A stretch of 37,457 nucleotides of DNA from Streptomyces sp. SID14436 (GCF_010548465.1 NZ_JAAGMD010000024.1:1-37457); one strand, 5' to 3'. Shown: positions 7,481-15,504, numbered from the stretch's first letter. Notes: generated by a model from the sequence alone, not told the origin. Translations and numbers: made by a program.

Positions 7481-7774
7481 CTACGGCCGCCGGTATGCCG
7501 AGCGGACCAGACCCGCTTCCGGCTTCCTGCTGAACGACACGAAGGCGGGGTGTTCAGGGTCTCCCACTTCCATGAGCGCGAAGAGGTCGAGGTCATGGTT
7601 CGCGAACCTGTGCAGGTACTGGAGGAACAGTTCCAGTTCCTCGTCCGACAGCCGCTCACCGTGCCGCTCGTTCCGCATGAGGGCACGATACGAGCGGAAG
7701 GGGGCCCGCCCCGACGCCGGCCCCGTGGTGGCCGTGAGGGTGTGGAGCGGGCCGGGAACAACGGGGCTGTGCAC
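7481..7774 (-). CDS. Small hypothetical protein, start uncertain
   Basis: The frame encodes up to 97 residues from a GTG at 7774, or 65 from the ATG at 7678. The C-terminal part looks genuine: RLSDEELELFLQYLHRFANHDLDLFALMEV, an amphipathic helix pair, followed by HPAFVSFSRKP. No clear ribosome site supports either start. It converges with the SUKH gene. I do not recognise the family. Confidence 0.5.
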   Translation of the reverse strand: MHSPVVPGPLHTLTATTGPASGRAPFRSYRALMRNERHGERLSDEELELFLQYLHRFANHDLDLFALMEVGDPEHPAFVSFSRKPEAGLVRSAYRRP

Positions 7775-7894
7775 GTATTCGCCACAGCGACCCGCAGAGA
7801 CCCGGTGACAGCCGGACCGCCCCAGTGTCTCCCCATGATCGGCAGGGGAGTGCCCGGGGTTTCGTCATGTCGGGCTGTACCTGCTCTGAACAGC

Positions 7895-7919
7895 AAAAAC
7901 GCCCTCCCGAGGGAGGGCG
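7895..7919 (-). terminator. Original terminator of the tRNA-Arg gene
   Basis: On the minus strand an 8-bp stem (CGCCCTCC at 7900-7907 with GGAGGGCG at 7912-7919) has a four-base loop and ends in five T (7899-7895). It lies directly beyond the left att repeat, where the tRNA transcript would end in the uninterrupted chromosome. Confidence 0.85.
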
Positions 7920-7923
7920 GAGA

Positions 7924-7969
7924 GTGGCGCCCCCGGCAGGACTCGAACCTGCGGCCAAGCGCTTAGAAG
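7924..7969. other. Left attachment site (46-bp direct repeat, tRNA 3' half)
   Basis: This copy is identical to 24072-24117. It contains the CCA end, T arm, variable loop and anticodon-loop side of the tRNA, after which the sequence diverges (no D arm or 5' acceptor strand), so it is not a functional tRNA. Confidence 0.93.
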
Positions 7970-8052
7970 ATGCGGGCACGCCATGGAGGGATAGCTCGCC
8001 GGCGCCCCACCGATACCGTGCCGGGTCGCGCAGTGCCGCTGATGTCCGCTGT

Positions 8053-8075
8053 CGTTGCCGTCAGCGTTGCCGTCA
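8053..8075. repeat. 23-bp repeat near the left end, candidate integrase arm site
   Basis: An exact 23-bp match to 23992-24014, made of two GTTGCCGTCA-type units, lies 84 bases inside the left att core in the same orientation; a third partial unit (CTGCCGTCC) follows. The rest of 7970-8237 holds no gene I can support. Confidence 0.7.
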
Positions 8076-8237
8076 CTGCCGTCCGCCGCGGGTTCTGCGA
8101 GCACCGCTTTGGGAGTTCAATCCGAGCCCTCCCTCGTGGCTGTCGTCGACTGGTGTGGCGGGCCGGACAGGGGTGCCGCTAGGTGCCAATGTCCGGCCTC
8201 GTTGATGTCAGTCGCGGACGTCAGAAGTCGCGCGGCC

Positions 8238-8567
8238 TCACCTGTTGTCGACCGACGCCAGCATGGAACTAAGAACTGACGCGGCACCGTTTGCTTGCTC
8301 GTCATCACCGTGTGCCGCCTCAACCAGCGCCATCAGCGCAGCACCTGTGCCAGGGCCGAGGCGGTACACCAGAACCACCCGATCCTGGCGCTTCGGTATC
8401 TCGAACGGTACGTGACCGAACCCACCTGCCCGTAGGCCAGCAGAGATCTCCGCTACCACATTCTTCTTTGCTCGGGTTGCCCCCACAGCGTTCCGCAGCG
8501 TCTTGACGCTGATAGCTGCGTAGCCGTTGCCGTCGTCTACGGCCTTTCCAATCTCACTGAGATCCAA
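8238..8567 (-). CDS. Small conserved-looking protein downstream of the nuclease-methyltransferase
   Basis: This is a 109-residue protein from a TTG at 8567, chosen because GGGGGAGGA lies just upstream and no in-frame ATG occurs before the middle of the protein. The central part, SVKTLRNAVGATRAKKNVVAEISAGLRAGG, could be a helix-turn-helix or winged-helix core; it is followed by beta-rich DRVVLVYRLGPGTGA and a C-terminal helix. I do not recognise it by name. It is codirectional with the nuclease-methyltransferase but 213 bases away. A role as regulator or partner of that enzyme is inference. Confidence 0.6.
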   Translation of the reverse strand: MDLSEIGKAVDDGNGYAAISVKTLRNAVGATRAKKNVVAEISAGLRAGGFGHVPFEIPKRQDRVVLVYRLGPGTGAALMALVEAAHGDDEQANGAASVLSSMLASVDNR

Positions 8568-8780
8568 TGTTCCTCCCCCTCTGGCGGGCTGTGACCCTAC
8601 CCGACCCCTTGTGCCCCACTCGTCGCGGAGTGCCGGCCTGTGGCTGGCGCCAGAGACGTGGTGATGGAACGGCTCCGGAGGCCGCTTCCCATGGTAGACA
8701 AACTGCAGGTCACGGACCTATCGGCGACTTCATCGCCGACGCCCGTCCACCATCTGTCCAGAAGTCGAGGCTTACAGCCA

Positions 8781-11700
8781 CTACCCGAGCACTTCGGACA
8801 CAAGCTCCTCGATCCGCTGCCCCACCGAGGAGGCGGCCACCGCTTCGCGTACCCGGCGGCGTAGGGCCTCGAAGGATACCTGAGGAAATTCCATACCTTC
8901 CACCAGTGTTTCCGCCTCGGCTGCGAGCATTGCAAGCTCAGTGTGCCTCGCGTCATTTGGATCGTAGAGCGGCACGGGAGCCTGCCAAACGAACTTAACG
9001 AAGTGCCGAGGATTGTGCTGGCCGCGGGCCTGGAGTGGCCTAACCCGTTTGGTCATTTCCTCACTGTTCAGCACCGCGACAAGGAATCGTGCCTCGTCGG
9101 CATTGGCGGCCGCTGCCCAATACAAGGCCTGATCAACCACCGCGCTCGGGTCACTAACCCGAGCTGCTGCTAGGTACATTCCGCTCTTGTTGTAGATCAC
9201 GCGGTGCTGTGATGCCGGGAATTGCTGAGAGAGCCCGCGCTGGTAGTCGAATCGGTCACGAAGAGAGAGCTTGGCGTCTGGCTTATGAGTCTTCCAGGCC
9301 TGCTCGCCTTGCCGCCACCACGTGGCGAGTCCTGGGTACAAGTCCAGATGGTCGTCTGCTCCGCATAGCAGTCGTTCCCCGTCCCAAGGAACCACCACAC
9401 GCAATGGGGCACGCAAGCGATAGGGGAGCAGAGAATCACCGATGAGTAGAGGACGAACGAATTGCCGCTCCACCATCCCCGTCTGAGACGGGTGGCTCTT
9501 CCAGGGCTCCTTCTCCTTATTGCTGCGAAGGCTACGGACCGACACCCTGCCAGCGCCAGCGCCGAGTCTTCCTGGCGTGCTGTGCTGTTCAACGATGTGC
9601 AGGACCCGCGGCACTACCGTGGCTCCTTGTGCGAATCGCGCGGCGTAAGGCGATGCGTATTCGGAACTCGCCTGGGCTTCCTGTGATGCTCGGTGCAGGT
9701 GCTGTTGGGCCACTTCCTGAGAGGCGTTAGCGACTGGCAGGCGGCCAGACCACAGTTCAGCAGGTTGCGTCAGTGGCACTGAGGCGCTCGCGGTCCGCTG
9801 ACCGAAGACCACTGCCGCAGGTACAGGGAAGAAGGATGGCTTCACCTTATGCATGTCCCAAGGCGTGTCGAATGCAAGCGTGGTGCGGTGACCGGGGGCT
9901 ACGTAGCGTCCGGTGCGCAAGCCAGCGTATTGGCGGCGGGAAAGCACTGCGAGGGGCATGACGTACCCGAACCGACCGCCCTCCTTCAAGTACAGCTCGG
10001 CTGTGCGTACCAAGAACAGCCCCGACAGGTCCTGGCTTGTAGCCACGCTGGCGCCGGCCCACACCTCCCGGTCCTCGCTCATGGTCCGGAACGTTGACTG
10101 CAGCGATGCGGGCATGAATCGGTACGCCAACCATGGTGGGTTTCCGACCAGCACGTCCACCCGGTTCTTTGGCTGAGAGAGCCAAATGGGGCGGGCAAGG
10201 TTTCGAACGTAGTAGCCCCAGATGTGGTTGCGCCCCTCATCGTTAAGCTTGCACATAGTCGCGAACGTCTGCGCCACCATCGCCTGGTCATCCGGGTGCA
10301 CAGCAAAACGCCGGAATGTCGCTGCCAGTGAGGGAACTGGCGTGCCTGCCGCGCGTTGAGTTGCCTTCTTGGAAAGCTCAGATACCAGTCGATCGAACCG
10401 TGAGGCATCCTCTAGGAGGCGGTCAGGGAACTTCAATTCATCGGCGAATAGTTGAGCTCCATCGTCGGTGGGGACGGTCAAGCCATCCGATGTTAGAAGT
10501 GTGCGTTCCTGGCCCCATTGGACGGAGTCTCCAAGGTAAACCGGGATGGAAAGCGGAGGTCGGTCTTCTGCCTGGAGTCGGTCCATTCCTATAGCTAGAA
10601 GATAAGTAACCCGGGCGAAGGTTACCGCGACCGGGTGAACGTCCACCCCCACGACGTGACGCGTCACGTTCTCCAAGGCTTCCGGTCCGGGTACCCCGGC
10701 AGCTTCGGCGGCCGTAAGGTGTGCACGCACGCAGTGAAAGAGGAAAGTCCCTGAGCCGCATGCAGGGTCCAAAACGCGCTGGCTTAGCGGATCGGTAACT
10801 GTTTCCTTGACGACTTCGGCGGCGAGCCAGTCAGGGGTGTAATACTCGCCGAGCGAGTGCCGTGTCTCCTTGGAAATGACCGATTCATAAAGAATCTTCA
10901 TGACGTCGTGTTCTACTTCGCCCCATTCGAACCGAGTGAGGTTCCTGGCGAGCGTTTTCACGAACCGGTCCCCGCCTGGGACTTCGGCGACCCAATCAAA
11001 GAAATCGCTCTCGACCACGCCGCCGACTTCTGAGACGGCGAACAGTTCGCCTCCCAGTAGTGATCGCGCGCCGATCGTCGTGTCCGTTGGATCAATTCCT
11101 ACCACGGCATGCGCGATGATTTCCGCTGTAGCCACCAGCAAGGTGTGCTCGACGAATAGAGCGTCACGATCCGTGAAAGCGGTGCCAAGTGCAGTAGTTA
11201 GCAGCTTGGCCCACAATTCACGCTTGAGTATGACCTCGGGGTGCTCGCGGTTCGCTTCGTACAGCGCGGTCAACTCGACCACGTCAAGTTTGTGTCCTGG
11301 AGACGTTGCACCTAGCCGGCGCTGTATTTCAAGGGGCGTCGGGGTGATGCGCTGCGCGGTCGTTAGGACCGACTCCAGCCATACGATCAGCCCTTCGGGG
11401 TCGAGGGCCCCGGCGGCGTGCTCGAAGGATGAGACCAACCTGAGGTCGTCGCCCTCCAAGTGGTAGAGGTGCCACTCGGCACCGTCGGTCAGGACTCCGA
11501 CGTACCGCTGTAGCAGAGTCTCGGTTCGGCTGCGAACGTAGCCAGCAAGTTGCTCCACGGCATCGGCGCGAACATTGCCCACGCGCAGGTCACGCTTGAC
11601 CTCAAAGACGGCGTGCCCCATCTCGACGTCGATTCGGCGCCGTTGCCCTGCTGGCGCTTCCAGCGTGATGTCCTGGATGTCGTCGTCATCCAACTCGAAC

Positions 11701-11816
11701 GGAGCGACGGCCAGGAGCATGTGCAGGTCTGACTGTACGTTCGCTTCGGTCCGGCCAGCCCGCCGATCCGCGAGTCGTCCGACAATGAGAGGGAGATCAA
11801 CACTGGTGGTGGTCAC
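8781..11816 (-). CDS. Single-chain restriction-modification enzyme (type IIG-like N6-adenine methyltransferase with nuclease head)
   Basis: About 1,011 residues. The N-terminal domain has a PD-(D/E)xK pattern: Glu24, Asp63 (RRIDVEMG) and Glu72-x-Lys74 (FEVKRD). A helical linker leads to the gamma-class N6-adenine methyltransferase core: YYTPDWLA just before motif I DPACGSGTF (350-358), and catalytic motif IV NPPW (559-562). The last 400 residues fit a target-recognition domain. Type IIG enzymes cut and methylate with one polypeptide, so this is probably anti-phage or anti-plasmid cargo; methylation-only or BREX/Pgl-like roles are possible. The GTG at 11816 is preferred (-10-like TATCAT exactly seven bases upstream, leaderless); an ATG at 11888 would add 24 residues. 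GC bias is weaker than in the host. Confidence 0.85.
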   Translation of the reverse strand: MTTTSVDLPLIVGRLADRRAGRTEANVQSDLHMLLAVAPFELDDDDIQDITLEAPAGQRRRIDVEMGHAVFEVKRDLRVGNVRADAVEQLAGYVRSRTETLLQRYVGVLTDGAEWHLYHLEGDDLRLVSSFEHAAGALDPEGLIVWLESVLTTAQRITPTPLEIQRRLGATSPGHKLDVVELTALYEANREHPEVILKRELWAKLLTTALGTAFTDRDALFVEHTLLVATAEIIAHAVVGIDPTDTTIGARSLLGGELFAVSEVGGVVESDFFDWVAEVPGGDRFVKTLARNLTRFEWGEVEHDVMKILYESVISKETRHSLGEYYTPDWLAAEVVKETVTDPLSQRVLDPACGSGTFLFHCVRAHLTAAEAAGVPGPEALENVTRHVVGVDVHPVAVTFARVTYLLAIGMDRLQAEDRPPLSIPVYLGDSVQWGQERTLLTSDGLTVPTDDGAQLFADELKFPDRLLEDASRFDRLVSELSKKATQRAAGTPVPSLAATFRRFAVHPDDQAMVAQTFATMCKLNDEGRNHIWGYYVRNLARPIWLSQPKNRVDVLVGNPPWLAYRFMPASLQSTFRTMSEDREVWAGASVATSQDLSGLFLVRTAELYLKEGGRFGYVMPLAVLSRRQYAGLRTGRYVAPGHRTTLAFDTPWDMHKVKPSFFPVPAAVVFGQRTASASVPLTQPAELWSGRLPVANASQEVAQQHLHRASQEAQASSEYASPYAARFAQGATVVPRVLHIVEQHSTPGRLGAGAGRVSVRSLRSNKEKEPWKSHPSQTGMVERQFVRPLLIGDSLLPYRLRAPLRVVVPWDGERLLCGADDHLDLYPGLATWWRQGEQAWKTHKPDAKLSLRDRFDYQRGLSQQFPASQHRVIYNKSGMYLAAARVSDPSAVVDQALYWAAAANADEARFLVAVLNSEEMTKRVRPLQARGQHNPRHFVKFVWQAPVPLYDPNDARHTELAMLAAEAETLVEGMEFPQVSFEALRRRVREAVAASSVGQRIEELVSEVLG

Positions 11817-11822
11817 CCGAGG

Positions 11823-11828
11823 ATGATA
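11823..11828 (-). promoter_or_regulatory. Possible -10 element for a leaderless transcript of the nuclease-methyltransferase
   Basis: TATCAT on the minus strand ends seven bases before the GTG at 11816, so a transcript would start at the start codon itself. No good -35 is visible (TCACGA at a 17-base spacing). Confidence 0.4.
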
Positions 11829-11972
11829 GGCCCTGAGACTGATCTTCGTGAGTGGGGTGGCACCTCCCCTTCGCGACTGCATCGCCATGCCTCGCGGAGC
11901 GGATGGGAGAGTGAAGCTGTCGCGAGTCGGTCGATTTGCTGAGGCATTGTCTTAGTGGACTGGAGTGCGAAA

Positions 11973-13037
11973 TTATGCGAGGCCTTCTGGTTCTACTCGG
12001 CTTGAATACCTGATGACCGCCTCCTGCTCTTTAGCGCGGTAGGTGTAGGAGGCCATGACGTTGGTGACGCCGCCCGGTAGTCGTGCTGCGGGTGGTTGGT
12101 TCCCAAGCGCGGTGTGCGGTCGGTGGTAGTTGTAGTGGACGATCCAACGGCCCAGGAGGTGGGCGCGCTGGGCTTCCGACGTCCACGTCCGGGCGTAGAG
12201 GAACTCTTCGGCCAGGATGCGGTTGTATCGCTCGACTTTGCCGTTGTGGCGTGGGGTGTAGGGCGCGATGCGCTGATGCCTGGCGCCTAGAAGGGCCCGG
12301 GTGAAGCTCTCGGCGCGGTAGCAGGCGCCGTTGTCTGTCACGATCCGTTCGATGCGTGTGATCCCGTGTGCGGCCAGCCAGGTGCGCGCACGGTGGAGGA
12401 AGGCGATCGCGGTGGTGGCCTTCTCGTCAGGCAGTGCTTCGGTGTAGGCGAGACGGCTGTACCCGTCTATGGCTGAGTGCAGATAGATGTAGCCGCCGCG
12501 CTCGGTCTTCTTTCTCCGGTTGACGGCTTTGGCTTGGTCGCTGCCGCGTCCGTGTGCGCGCCAGCCTCCGCCGTCGGGGATGCGGCCTACCTTTTTCACA
12601 TCCACGTGGACCATGTGGCCTGGCCGTCGGGCCTGGATTTTCCGCGGTTGTCGGTTGACCTCACCATTAGGGTCGATGAATCGGCGTCGGTTGATGCCGA
12701 GCTCAGCCAAGTGCCTGCTGACGGTCCGTCGGCTGATTGGCGTTCCGGCCTGGGCCAGCTCGAAGGCGATCCGGGACGCGGACCACTTGTGGGTCCGGCG
12801 CAGCTGTTCGATGAGTATGAGGACCTCGGACGGTGTCGTGGTCGGCTGGTGGTGCGGCGCAGAAGAGCGGTCCTCCAGCCCGAGTTCGCCGTGGCTCCGA
12901 TATCGATTAACCCACTTCGATGCGCATGCCCGGGACACCCCCATCTCGGCTGCGACGTGGGCAATCGGCCTTGTCCGGCAACGCTCGACCAGTCGACGGC
13001 GCCCCTCGACGGTGAGGGGCGCGTTTTGGTGCGTCAT
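11973..13037 (-). CDS. IS481-family transposase
   Basis: This is a 354-residue protein. An N-terminal helix-turn-helix (LTVEGRRRLVERCR..., HVAAEMGVSRACASKWVNRY) and a second HTH (SASRIAFELAQAGTPISRRTVSRHL) precede the integrase-core catalytic domain. The DDE triad is visible as HVDVKK, VTDNGACYR and GKVERYNR, followed by HYNYHRPHTALG. It looks full length. The ATG at 13037 overlaps the stop codon of the upstream helical-repeat gene by four bases. I could not identify terminal inverted repeats or a target duplication; a TGTCGCGAGTCGG segment at about 11918 is a weak candidate for one end. Confidence 0.9.
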   Translation of the reverse strand: MTHQNAPLTVEGRRRLVERCRTRPIAHVAAEMGVSRACASKWVNRYRSHGELGLEDRSSAPHHQPTTTPSEVLILIEQLRRTHKWSASRIAFELAQAGTPISRRTVSRHLAELGINRRRFIDPNGEVNRQPRKIQARRPGHMVHVDVKKVGRIPDGGGWRAHGRGSDQAKAVNRRKKTERGGYIYLHSAIDGYSRLAYTEALPDEKATTAIAFLHRARTWLAAHGITRIERIVTDNGACYRAESFTRALLGARHQRIAPYTPRHNGKVERYNRILAEEFLYARTWTSEAQRAHLLGRWIVHYNYHRPHTALGNQPPAARLPGGVTNVMASYTYRAKEQEAVIRYSSRVEPEGLA

Positions 13038-13543
13038 GCAGTGGGACCGGGCGCGGAGGGCCGCTTGGCGGTGTCTCGCTGGGAAATGGCCTCTGCCACC
13101 TCGTCAAGGGCGGTGCGTAGGAAGGCACCGTATGCGTCCTGGGGGAGGTTGGGGGCGTGCTCTTTGGCCGCTTTGATGTGCTCGGTGGCAGCGTCGAAGG
13201 AACCTAGTCGGCGGTAGTTGTCGGCCAGGTTGAGGTGGAGGGAGGGGTAGAACCCGGCGATGTGGAGGCTGGCGTGGTGCTCTTGGACGCGCTGTTCGGT
13301 CGCGGCGTCGGCAGCGTCCAGGGCGCGGATGTCCCAGGCGAGGGCCTGGGCGGGATCTTTGTAGAGGTCGGCCAGGTAGTGGGCGAGTGAGCAGCGGTGC
13401 AGCGGGTCGCCGGTGACGCCGATCGCCGACCACAGGTTCAGGAGCTTGTGGCGGGCGGAAAGGATGTCGCCGGTTCGGCCTTCGATGACGGCTTGGCCGA
13501 TGGCTTCCATGGTCGGGTCGGGGCTGGCAGGTGTGGTGGTCAT
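13034..13543 (-). CDS. Helical-repeat (TPR-like) protein coupled to the MerR-clamp gene
   Basis: This is a 169-residue protein. It is all-helical with tetratricopeptide-like character: GRTGDILSARHKLLNLW, HRCSLAHYLADLYKD, AGFYPSLHLNLADNYRRLGSFDAATEHIKAA. Similar short TPR-like proteins are common in Streptomyces and their role is unknown to me. The start at 13543 has GAGGAA upstream, and only 16 bases separate it from the preceding MerR-clamp gene, so the two form an operon. Its end overlaps the IS481 transposase start, so its last residues may have been changed by the IS insertion. Confidence 0.75.
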   Translation of the reverse strand: MTTTPASPDPTMEAIGQAVIEGRTGDILSARHKLLNLWSAIGVTGDPLHRCSLAHYLADLYKDPAQALAWDIRALDAADAATEQRVQEHHASLHIAGFYPSLHLNLADNYRRLGSFDAATEHIKAAKEHAPNLPQDAYGAFLRTALDEVAEAISQRDTAKRPSAPGPTA

Positions 13544-13559
13544 GAGGTTCCTCGTTGTC

Positions 13560-14633
13560 TCAGGCTGAGTGGTCGAACTTGATGGGCATGGCCAGGGTGG
13601 TGAGATCGCCGCGGTCGGCGGAGCGGATGGTGACGGGCCGATCGTGTCCCCTCAGGTCGAGCATCACGTCGGGGCCGATCGCCGTGCTCACGGCGGGATA
13701 GAGCGTGGTCATCTCGAACCGGATCTGGAGGTCTTCGCCCGTCACGGTGGCGGGGAGTGGGATGCCGGGGTGCTCGTCGTCTGCTGACAGGACGTTCACT
13801 CCGTGATCGCCGATGTGCAGTGCGATGCGTTCGCCGGGGTGTTCTTCCAGGGCGCGCAGCAGCGGGTCCTTCGAGATCGTCGCGCGGGTAGTGGCTTCGC
13901 CAAGTGACGCGAGCATCAGCCGGTGGTCGGGGAAATCCTCGGGCAGCAACCGGCAGTGCCAGTCCTCCCGCTCGGGCATGCGCAGCCAGATTCCGTGTGG
14001 CACCGCTTCGATGCGGACCCGCGCACTGCGCCGGACCTCGGCGACCGCGGCCCGCAGATCGTCGCCGTTTACCGTGCCGGCCCACGTCTGGGCGGGTGGC
14101 TCTGGCGGCACCAGGGTCCGGGTGGAGAGCCGGTATCGGTCGGTCGCCGTAAGGGCGATTGCCTCATGACTTGCCTCGATGTGCAGGCCGGCGAGCACCG
14201 CCATCCCCGGCTCGTGCGCGGTCGCGGTCAGGACCTGCTCGACCGCATCCGCCAGGACGGGGCCCTTCAGCGTGGCGATCAGCAGGCTGGGCACGTTGGC
14301 ACCGAGCTCGGACTTGATGACACCAGCCTTCTGCAGTGCCGCAGCCGCATCCCCCACGATCTTGGCGACATGCTCGTCGAGCAGCCGTGCCGCCTCCTCG
14401 GCCCCGGCGTCGAGGACCGCCTCGACCGCAGCGAGAGGCATGGCGATCTCGCGGAGCTGACGCAGTGTGGTTGCCCGCGCCAGCTGGTCGGCGGCGTAGT
14501 AGCGGTAGCCCGTGACCGGCTCCACTTCGGCAGGGGGCAGTAGCCCGGAGTCGGCGTAGAACCGCAACGCGCTGGCGGTCAGGCCACTGCGTTGGGCAAA
14601 GACCCCGATCGGCATCAGCTCGGAATTTGGCAC
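13560..14633 (-). CDS. MerR-type DNA-binding head fused to a DNA polymerase III beta-clamp-like domain
   Basis: About 357 residues. Residues about 7-80 form a MerR winged helix (IGVFAQRSGLTASALRFYADSGLLPP, then TGYRYYAADQLARATTLRQLREI), followed by a helical linker. From about 113 the chain resembles sliding-clamp domains: LADAVEQVLTATAHEPGMAVLAGLHIEA, the ALTATDRYRLSTR strand-turn, EDFPDHR (clamp FPDYR motif), and a C-terminal PVTIRSADRGDLTTLAMPIK matching the usual VxIxxAD...YLVMPMR end. Roughly two clamp domains, not three, are present. It could sense or bind clamp partners and regulate transcription; that is inference. The GTG at 14633 is leaderless under the promoter described; ATG 14615 and TTG 14654 are alternatives. 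Confidence 0.82.
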   Translation of the reverse strand: MPNSELMPIGVFAQRSGLTASALRFYADSGLLPPAEVEPVTGYRYYAADQLARATTLRQLREIAMPLAAVEAVLDAGAEEAARLLDEHVAKIVGDAAAALQKAGVIKSELGANVPSLLIATLKGPVLADAVEQVLTATAHEPGMAVLAGLHIEASHEAIALTATDRYRLSTRTLVPPEPPAQTWAGTVNGDDLRAAVAEVRRSARVRIEAVPHGIWLRMPEREDWHCRLLPEDFPDHRLMLASLGEATTRATISKDPLLRALEEHPGERIALHIGDHGVNVLSADDEHPGIPLPATVTGEDLQIRFEMTTLYPAVSTAIGPDVMLDLRGHDRPVTIRSADRGDLTTLAMPIKFDHSA

Positions 14634-14639
14634 CTCGCC

Positions 14640-14670
14640 ATCATTGAGCTTCAACCAACTCGAAGGTCAA
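14640..14670 (-). promoter_or_regulatory. MerR-type promoter with a 19-base spacer
   Basis: On the minus strand TTGACC (14670-14665) and AATGAT (14645-14640) are separated by 19 bases, the long spacer typical of promoters controlled by MerR proteins. Imperfect CTTC...GAAG dyads lie in the spacer. The predicted start site, seven bases after the -10, coincides with the GTG at 14633. This suggests autoregulation by the encoded MerR head. Confidence 0.55.
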
Positions 14671-14743
14671 CATCGACGTGGGGCGTCCACAACGTCATGG
14701 CCAGCAACAGGTAGGTCGGTGGAGCGGCTTTGGGCTGGAGCTG

Positions 14744-14854
14744 CTTTGGGGCGAGTGATCTTGGCCCCGTAAGCTGATGGCGAGTCGGGCAGTCTGTGGA
14801 CCTGCCCGTTAAAGCACGACGTTGGGGCCAAGATCTTAGAGGCTCGCCCCAAAG
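14744..14854. repeat. Large inverted repeat with internal hairpin
   Basis: The left arm CTTTGGGGCGAG plus GATCTTGGCCCC (14744-14768) pairs with GGGGCCAAGATC plus CTCGCCCCAAAG (14824-14854). The two 12-bp blocks are perfect, with one extra base on the left and seven on the right between them. Inside the loop CGGGCAG (14786-14792) and CTGCCCG (14802-14808) form another stem. No gene lies in 14655-14914. It could be a MITE-like remnant, a replication-origin structure or a structured RNA. Confidence 0.75.
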
Positions 14855-14914
14855 TGGCTGCCTAAAGCCGCGGAGCCGACCGCCCCAGCCACCGACGTCT
14901 GAACCTCAGCGCTG

Positions 14915-15373
14915 TCAGGCAAGACTCTCAAGGCCAAGCTTGGCCAGTCGCGACCGGATGGCGCTGGGCTTCCGGCCGAACTGCTTGCCGAGAGTGTCAA
15001 AGTCCCGTTCGCCTTGCTGGTAGAGGGCAAGGAGGCGAGCGTCGTCCTCGGGTGACCATGGGTGACCCATCCGCGGGAAGCGAGCTCGTAGCTCTTCCGG
15101 CGTCTCACGCTTCTTGCCGACGTCGTCGTGGGGGCAGACGGACTCGATGATGTCGAGTGGGAACTCTCCGACGTGGGTGCCTGCGAGCCAAAGGTTCAGG
15201 TGCCCGTCGTCGAACGTGATCCGGTCGGCATGGATGGTCACTGCTCGTCGTAGGACGTCGCTGTCGTTCGGATCCTGGTAGTAGTCAGTGAACGTCAGAC
15301 GGAACGCTGCGCGCACGGTGGAATCCCCCATGGCAGCCATCCTGGCGGTCACATTGGGCATGCGGTAGATCAT
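14915..15373 (-). CDS. Hypothetical protein with C-terminal Myb/SANT-like helix-turn-helix
   Basis: This is a 152-residue protein whose ATG at 15373 follows AAGGACGAG; later ATGs (MPNV, MGDS) are possible. The N-terminal half is beta-rich (FRLTFTDYY, VTIHADRITFDDGHLNLWLAGTHVGEFPLDIIESV). The C-terminal part, WSPEDDARLLALYQQGERDFDTLGKQFGRKPSAIRSRLAKLGL, reads as a SANT/Myb-like trihelical DNA-binding unit with the typical W and the GRKPSAIRSRL recognition helix. It sits alone between two inverted-repeat structures in the element cargo. Function unknown. Confidence 0.72.
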   Translation of the reverse strand: MIYRMPNVTARMAAMGDSTVRAAFRLTFTDYYQDPNDSDVLRRAVTIHADRITFDDGHLNLWLAGTHVGEFPLDIIESVCPHDDVGKKRETPEELRARFPRMGHPWSPEDDARLLALYQQGERDFDTLGKQFGRKPSAIRSRLAKLGLESLA

Positions 15374-15398
15374 TTCTCGTCCTTGCCCGCTGCACGCC

Positions 15399-15465
15399 GC
15401 GCGCCGCCGGGCGGGGCCGCCGCTGGCGAAGACAGGGCGGCGGCCCCGCCGTACAGGCGGCGCGC
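15399..15465 (-). terminator. Long GC hairpin between the Nudix gene and the SANT-like gene
   Basis: GCGCGCCGCC (15399-15408) pairs with GGCGGCGCGC (15456-15465), and GCGGGGCCGCCGC (15411-15423) with GCGGCGGCCCCGC (15437-15449), giving a 23-bp interrupted stem. It lies downstream of the Nudix gene and just upstream of the next gene, so it may insulate the two transcripts. Confidence 0.7.
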
Positions 15466-15504
15466 TCCCGCGCCGTGCGCGGGCTTGATGAAGTAGGGAA
15501 ACTC

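Noticed and set aside
7924..7969. A second tRNA-Arg gene at the left end
   Set aside because: Only the 3' half is present; D arm and 5' acceptor strand are missing, so it is an att site and not a gene.
8943..10594. Short plus-strand frames opposite the nuclease-methyltransferase
   Set aside because: They are fragmented, without ribosome sites, and antisense to a gene with complete catalytic motifs.
13817..14543. Plus-strand frames opposite the MerR-clamp gene
   Set aside because: They are antisense to a clearly structured protein and have no domains or ribosome sites.
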